The notes under the pieces are model-generated. The model was not told the origin of the DNA, ran no database searches, and worked only from the letters and a program-made list of their open reading frames with translations. A stretch of DNA of 64,000 nt from Cyprinodon diabolis (Eukaryota > Chordata > Actinopteri > Cyprinodontiformes > Cyprinodontidae), in the NCBI GenBank assembly GCA_030533445.1, contig CM060064.1, forward strand, positions 8,142,879 to 8,206,878. The letters are read 5' to 3'. Of the stretch, positions 60,417 through 64,000 are shown in pieces. Made by a program: the position numbers and the translations under genes. Position 1 is the first letter of the stretch, and each line of letters opens with the position of its first letter.

Positions 60417-60489
<73 letters not shown>
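60417..60489. repeat. (TA)n microsatellite, about 36 units
   Basis: Uninterrupted TA dinucleotides over about 72 bp. Confidence 0.97.
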
Positions 60490-60491
<2 letters not shown>

Positions 60492-61129
60492 GATAGGCCT
60501 TATAAAATGAATACAAGTCAATAAAATGTTCCCGTAAGTCACAAAAATAAGAATGTATTTGTGAAACATGAAATCAAGAGTTTTTATTGCAAATGTTTAT
60601 TTATATTGTCATGTAAAATTACCAAAAAATATATTTTGGAATAATTGATTTATTGAAAAACTAAAAATAAAACAATCAATAGATGAATTACTAAAACAAT
60701 TGATTGGTGCCTTTGAAGTTCCTTAGTTTTATCCAAAAATCTCCTTATTGGTCTTCTTAAAAGGTGAGGAAACCTACTTCACTTCAGCACACAGTAAAGT
60801 TGATGTTATCCACTGGAGAGATGGAATAAGATGGTGTAGAAAGTGGATGGATGGGTTCATAGTTCTAAACTAATCTAAACTAATCTAAACAAATCCAGTT
60901 ATTTTGTAGGTTATTGCAGTTATTTAGCTACAGCTTAGCTTACCATCATCGGTGCATGAAAAGGCAAATATAAACAGTATTAAGTTTGTAGTTTTCTGAC
61001 CTTAAGAGTTGCAATAAAGCAACAGCTCTAAACTTTTTGGGTTGAGTAACTAACCCAGTTAGTAAGTTAGTCAAACCCACATCCTGGTCACCTGGTTCAT
61101 ATTCCACCCATAATGTGCCTGTTTTTTCT
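60490..61129. other. Intronic sequence, no gene seen
   Basis: AT-rich sequence; short CTAATCTAAA direct repeats at 60868-60895. Confidence 0.5.
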
Positions 61130-61400
61130 GGTTGTCCTTCATGTTTGCAGAACGTGTGCGAACAAACCAGACATGTGTCGTTAACAATGTGTCTTTGAAC
61201 CCTGTTTGTTACCTCCTGAGGCCACATGGGCTGAATGAGGCGCAGCGATCGGTGAACTTTGTGATGCGCCTGCTTTATAATGACCTATTCAGCGCCAGCC
61301 TACTCTGTAAATATCAACCATGTATCTGCAGCGCAGGTATTGTTGGTATGGAAATGCGTGACTATGTGCTGCTTTGCATGTAGAACCGCGGCGGAGGTCG
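61130..61400. promoter_or_regulatory. Candidate non-coding element
   Basis: Balanced unique sequence with AGGCGCAGCGATCGGTGAAC and TATAATGACCTATTCAGCGC. An 83-codon plus frame crosses it without splice sites or recognisable domain. Either conserved non-coding DNA or chance. Confidence 0.25.
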
Positions 61401-62462
61401 CGTCTAAAGAGGCCACCAACGACAAATGACCCATTGTAAAAATCCAATGACCCTTCTATATAAATTATAATCATCCTGGTTGAAGAGTTAAATGCCACCT
61501 TTGGGTAAAACAAACGTCTCTTTTTAGAGCTTTCTTTGCATAAATGTAGATAAAAAGTTAATGAAAGCGAATGTTTATTTATATTTTAGGGAGATTACGC
61601 GGTTTCAGAATCAGCCTTAAAGTTAGATATTCTTGACAGCTTTATCTCATCCTTCCCCTCCCTTTCTATCCGCTGCCCCCCCTCCCTCCTGCTGTTGCAT
61701 GCTGCCTTCCTGATGCTGCAGTGGAAGGTGGGTAAGCTCATTACACAGAAATAATTAAACACTGGTGCACAGCTGGCCGTCATCACTGAGAGCAACAGCC
61801 ACCGCTTGATGCATTCTGTTTGTCCTCAGATAAGACCCGCGGCCTTTAACCGCTTGGATGCAAGTTCCTGTTTAGCCCCGCTTGACACACTCACTCACTC
61901 GCACACACACAAGCCGTCCCCAGCCAAATACTCTGACTCTTCCTCCTCCTCTTCGGATTCAGGGTGGGGCCCTTTTTATCTAACATTAATAAATAAATAA
62001 CTAAAATAACGAGGTAATGTGAAGGTGCACGGAGAAAAAGTCGACACAGACAGTACGATACAGGCTTTGCTGTTTGCGGTCGGCCATGTTGACGTGCTCG
62101 TCATGCGCGTCTCATAACCAAATGTTGCCTGAGGATCTCGGCTCCCAGATCCCTTTTTCACATCTGTTACAGATACAAGTGGAGAATCTCCAGAAAAGAT
62201 AGCAGCAACAGCAGAATAATGAGTTTCCCTTCCACTTGTTTTCATCAACTTGAAAATCCTAAACACAGACCTTTCATGACTCCGGCATCAATACATGCAT
62301 TTAAATCTGATTAATTTTGAATTTGATTTTAATCTCTTTGTCCTTTTAAAGTCTCTCTGATATTGAACTGATTGAGAATCCAGACGTTTCGTCTTTTCAC
62401 TTTGTTCCCAAATAGAGGCTCAAAACAAAAATGAACTACACAGGAAATCAAAAATACCAGCA

Positions 62463-62463
<1 letters not shown>
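61401..62463. other. Intronic sequence, no gene seen
   Basis: Pyrimidine-rich at 61640-61690 and a TCC-rich run near 61935-61952. No supported exon. Confidence 0.5.

Positions 62464-62491
<28 letters not shown>
62464..62491. repeat. (TA)n microsatellite
   Basis: About 13 AT/TA units. Confidence 0.93.
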
Positions 62492-62494
<3 letters not shown>

Positions 62495-62515
62495 CACAGC
62501 ATCTTGTGTCTAGGT

Positions 62516-63302
62516 TATGGTGACCAGACATCCCCAATTTCCAGGGACAGTCACCGTTTGGACCACCTGTCCCCGGCTAAGGCTATCCCCGGAAATGTCC
62601 CTGATTTTACCGTTTCATGGGTAAAATCGGGACAGTGTACATTAAAAAGCATTCCTGCAAATGCACCAGAATTAGCCAAAAGGCTAGTTTTCATCTGTTG
62701 TATAAAAAGAAATAAAAACAGCAATAACTCCTCAAAACTGATTTAAAAATACAGAATAAGTGTTCGCTGGACTACAGAGGTTCATAAAATAGAATAAAAC
62801 ATTTAAACTATGTACATATAAATATATATACACACGTATACACATACACACTTTATTATTTTGTTGATAATAAAGAAATAAGCCTTTGATGTTTTTTTGT
62901 TTAACCAAAGATGAGGACTGGAAATGTAACATAAATCAAGCTAATTAATAAAAAGTAAGACAGACCATTGGCTGCATGAGGAAATATACTCAGATGAAAT
63001 TAAACAGAATGATTTAAAACTCCTGGTAAGGCACTAATCTGGTTCGGTGGTACTCCAAGGATCAACAAGGGTTCACCTAAAGACGTTTCCACAACTGATC
63101 AATGACCTTAAGTTTATATCATCTGATAGTTAGTTTAAGTTTTTTGGCTGTTTTTTTACACATGATTTTTGTTGTTTAAATATAAAAAAATATGTAAAAA
63201 TGGATGAAAGCATTACTGTCCCGGATTCCTATTTTCATTTTCATGATATGTAATTATTTTCTTTAACGAGTTGGTTTAGACCGCAGAAATCTGGTCACCT
63301 TA
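62516..63302. mobile_element. DNA transposon remnant, probably hAT (787 bp)
   Basis: Left end TATGGTGACCAGACATCCCC and right end TCTGGTCACCTTA are imperfect inverted repeats (12 of 13 at the tips). Outside lie GTCTAGGT and GTTAAGGT, which agree at 6 of 8 positions and could be a worn 8-bp duplication. The 80-codon plus frame inside (62504-62746) has no transposase motif. Confidence 0.65.
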
Positions 63303-64000
63303 GTTAAGGTGGTTAGCTGAAGGCTCGTTGTGGTCGCCTCTGTTCATCACCATCTAATGCTTCAATGCTGCACGCTTGGCAATACAGCACATACAGCATA
63401 CCCCTCCCTCCTCTGAATCTCCACCAAAACTTCTCCACCACCTTCACCCTCTACTCCCACCGCCTTGACGCCTCACCCCCCACCCTCCGATAAGATCATC
63501 ATCTGTCGCTAGACTCTAGGGTCTGTCCCTGCACTCCACAGATACTTGGCAGACCAATGAATGTCCCTTTGTGTGGGGAGATCCTCCTCAGATAGCAACC
63601 AAGATGCTCCATGCTGGCATCTGCTTGTGTGTGTTTTTTTTTTTAAATGCGCACGTGTCTCCATGCCTTTCTTTTCTGCTACAGTTTTAGAAAAACGGTG
63701 AGAAACAGGGCGTCCCTCTCCCTTCGGTGTCATAAAACTGAAAGCTAATGAGTTTGTCGGTGGCAGGACGCCAGCCGGCGATGATCTGAAGAATAAGTGG
63801 GTGTCAACCCATCGACAGGCAGAGAGGGAAACGGCCCCTTTCTACCTCTGAATGATATTATTAGATATAATAAAGGGATTCTCAACACTCCTTTAGCGGG
63901 TACATTTCTCTCTTCATATCCAGTTATTATACATATTATACAAAGCAAACCCTGCATTAACCTTTCAACCACCTCGACTTGAACTAGAATGCTAACAGTG
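63303..64000. other. Intronic sequence, no gene seen
   Basis: C-rich pyrimidine stretch at 63395-63490 and a T run near 63634-63644; no exon recognised. Confidence 0.5.

Larger units (their letters stand above)
58884..64000 (-). other. zfpm2: zfpm2 intron, partial (upstream of first exon)
   Basis: Sequence 5' of the acceptor at 58884. No exon resembling the FOG N-terminal basic repression motif or the acidic linker was recognised, so the intron is at least 5.1 kb. An acidic stretch on the minus strand near 61925-61975 was considered and rejected. Confidence 0.7.

Noticed and set aside
61920..61980. Acidic stretch on the minus strand (PHPESEEEEEESEYLAGDG) that could be an upstream zfpm2 exon
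   Set aside because: The preceding bases are AT-rich without a pyrimidine tract (GATAAAAAG is a poor acceptor) and no good donor follows. A TCC-rich run explains the acidic residues.
1..64000. CRISPR array, bacterial operons or prophage
   Set aside because: Sequence is vertebrate intron. The only spaced repeats are microsatellites and dispersed transposons.

Overview
This is a vertebrate genomic window, most likely from a ray-finned (probably percomorph) fish. The evidence is long AT-rich non-coding stretches, GT-AG splice sites, and a fish-like mix of mobile elements: L2/Rex-type LINE ends, tRNA-headed SINEs, Tc1-like, hAT, piggyBac and CACTG-ended DNA elements, with many microsatellites. 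Nothing looks bacterial, and there are no operons, rRNA genes or CRISPR arrays. Species assignment is inference.

The only host gene I can support is on the minus strand. Two short exons encode consecutive parts of the N-terminal PR-like domain of a Friend-of-GATA protein, best matched to FOG2/zfpm2. They lie at 58759-58883 and 27683-27794. Phases are compatible: the first exon starts inside a Gly codon and ends on a codon boundary, the second starts on a codon boundary and ends after one base. A 30,964-bp intron separates them. The rest of the window is intron of the same gene: more than 27 kb downstream (1-27682) and more than 5 kb upstream (58884-64000). I found neither the zinc-finger exons nor the first coding exon.

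The introns carry many transposon remnants. One foldback family with CACTG...CAGTG ends has at least eight copies (2579, 4103, 4422, 20559, 23021, 30917, 33948, 37261). A second family of about 590 bp with long inverted ends has three copies (11565, 30311, 36114). A 375-bp hAT element at 43021-43395 has a perfect 8-bp target duplication, and a 249-bp piggyBac-type element at 5837-6085 sits between TTAA sites. An L2-tailed repeat recurs at 17999, 48788, 51080 and 58170, and one SINE family recurs at 8938, 39180 and 56960. Nested or head-to-head insertions are seen at 7471-8398, 30311-31218 and 53975-54580.

Between the repeats are blocks of balanced, homeobox/GATA-motif-rich sequence that look like conserved intronic regulatory DNA (for example 32140-32560, 34580-34970, 37660-38860, 45940-46210, 49380-49970, 59040-59420). 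Conservation cannot be tested here. The less explained items are an orphan exon-like ORF on the plus strand (28835-29054), a long hairpin with a 48-base A run (57305-57464), and a perfect 21-bp hairpin beside an acidic ORF (42352-42805).
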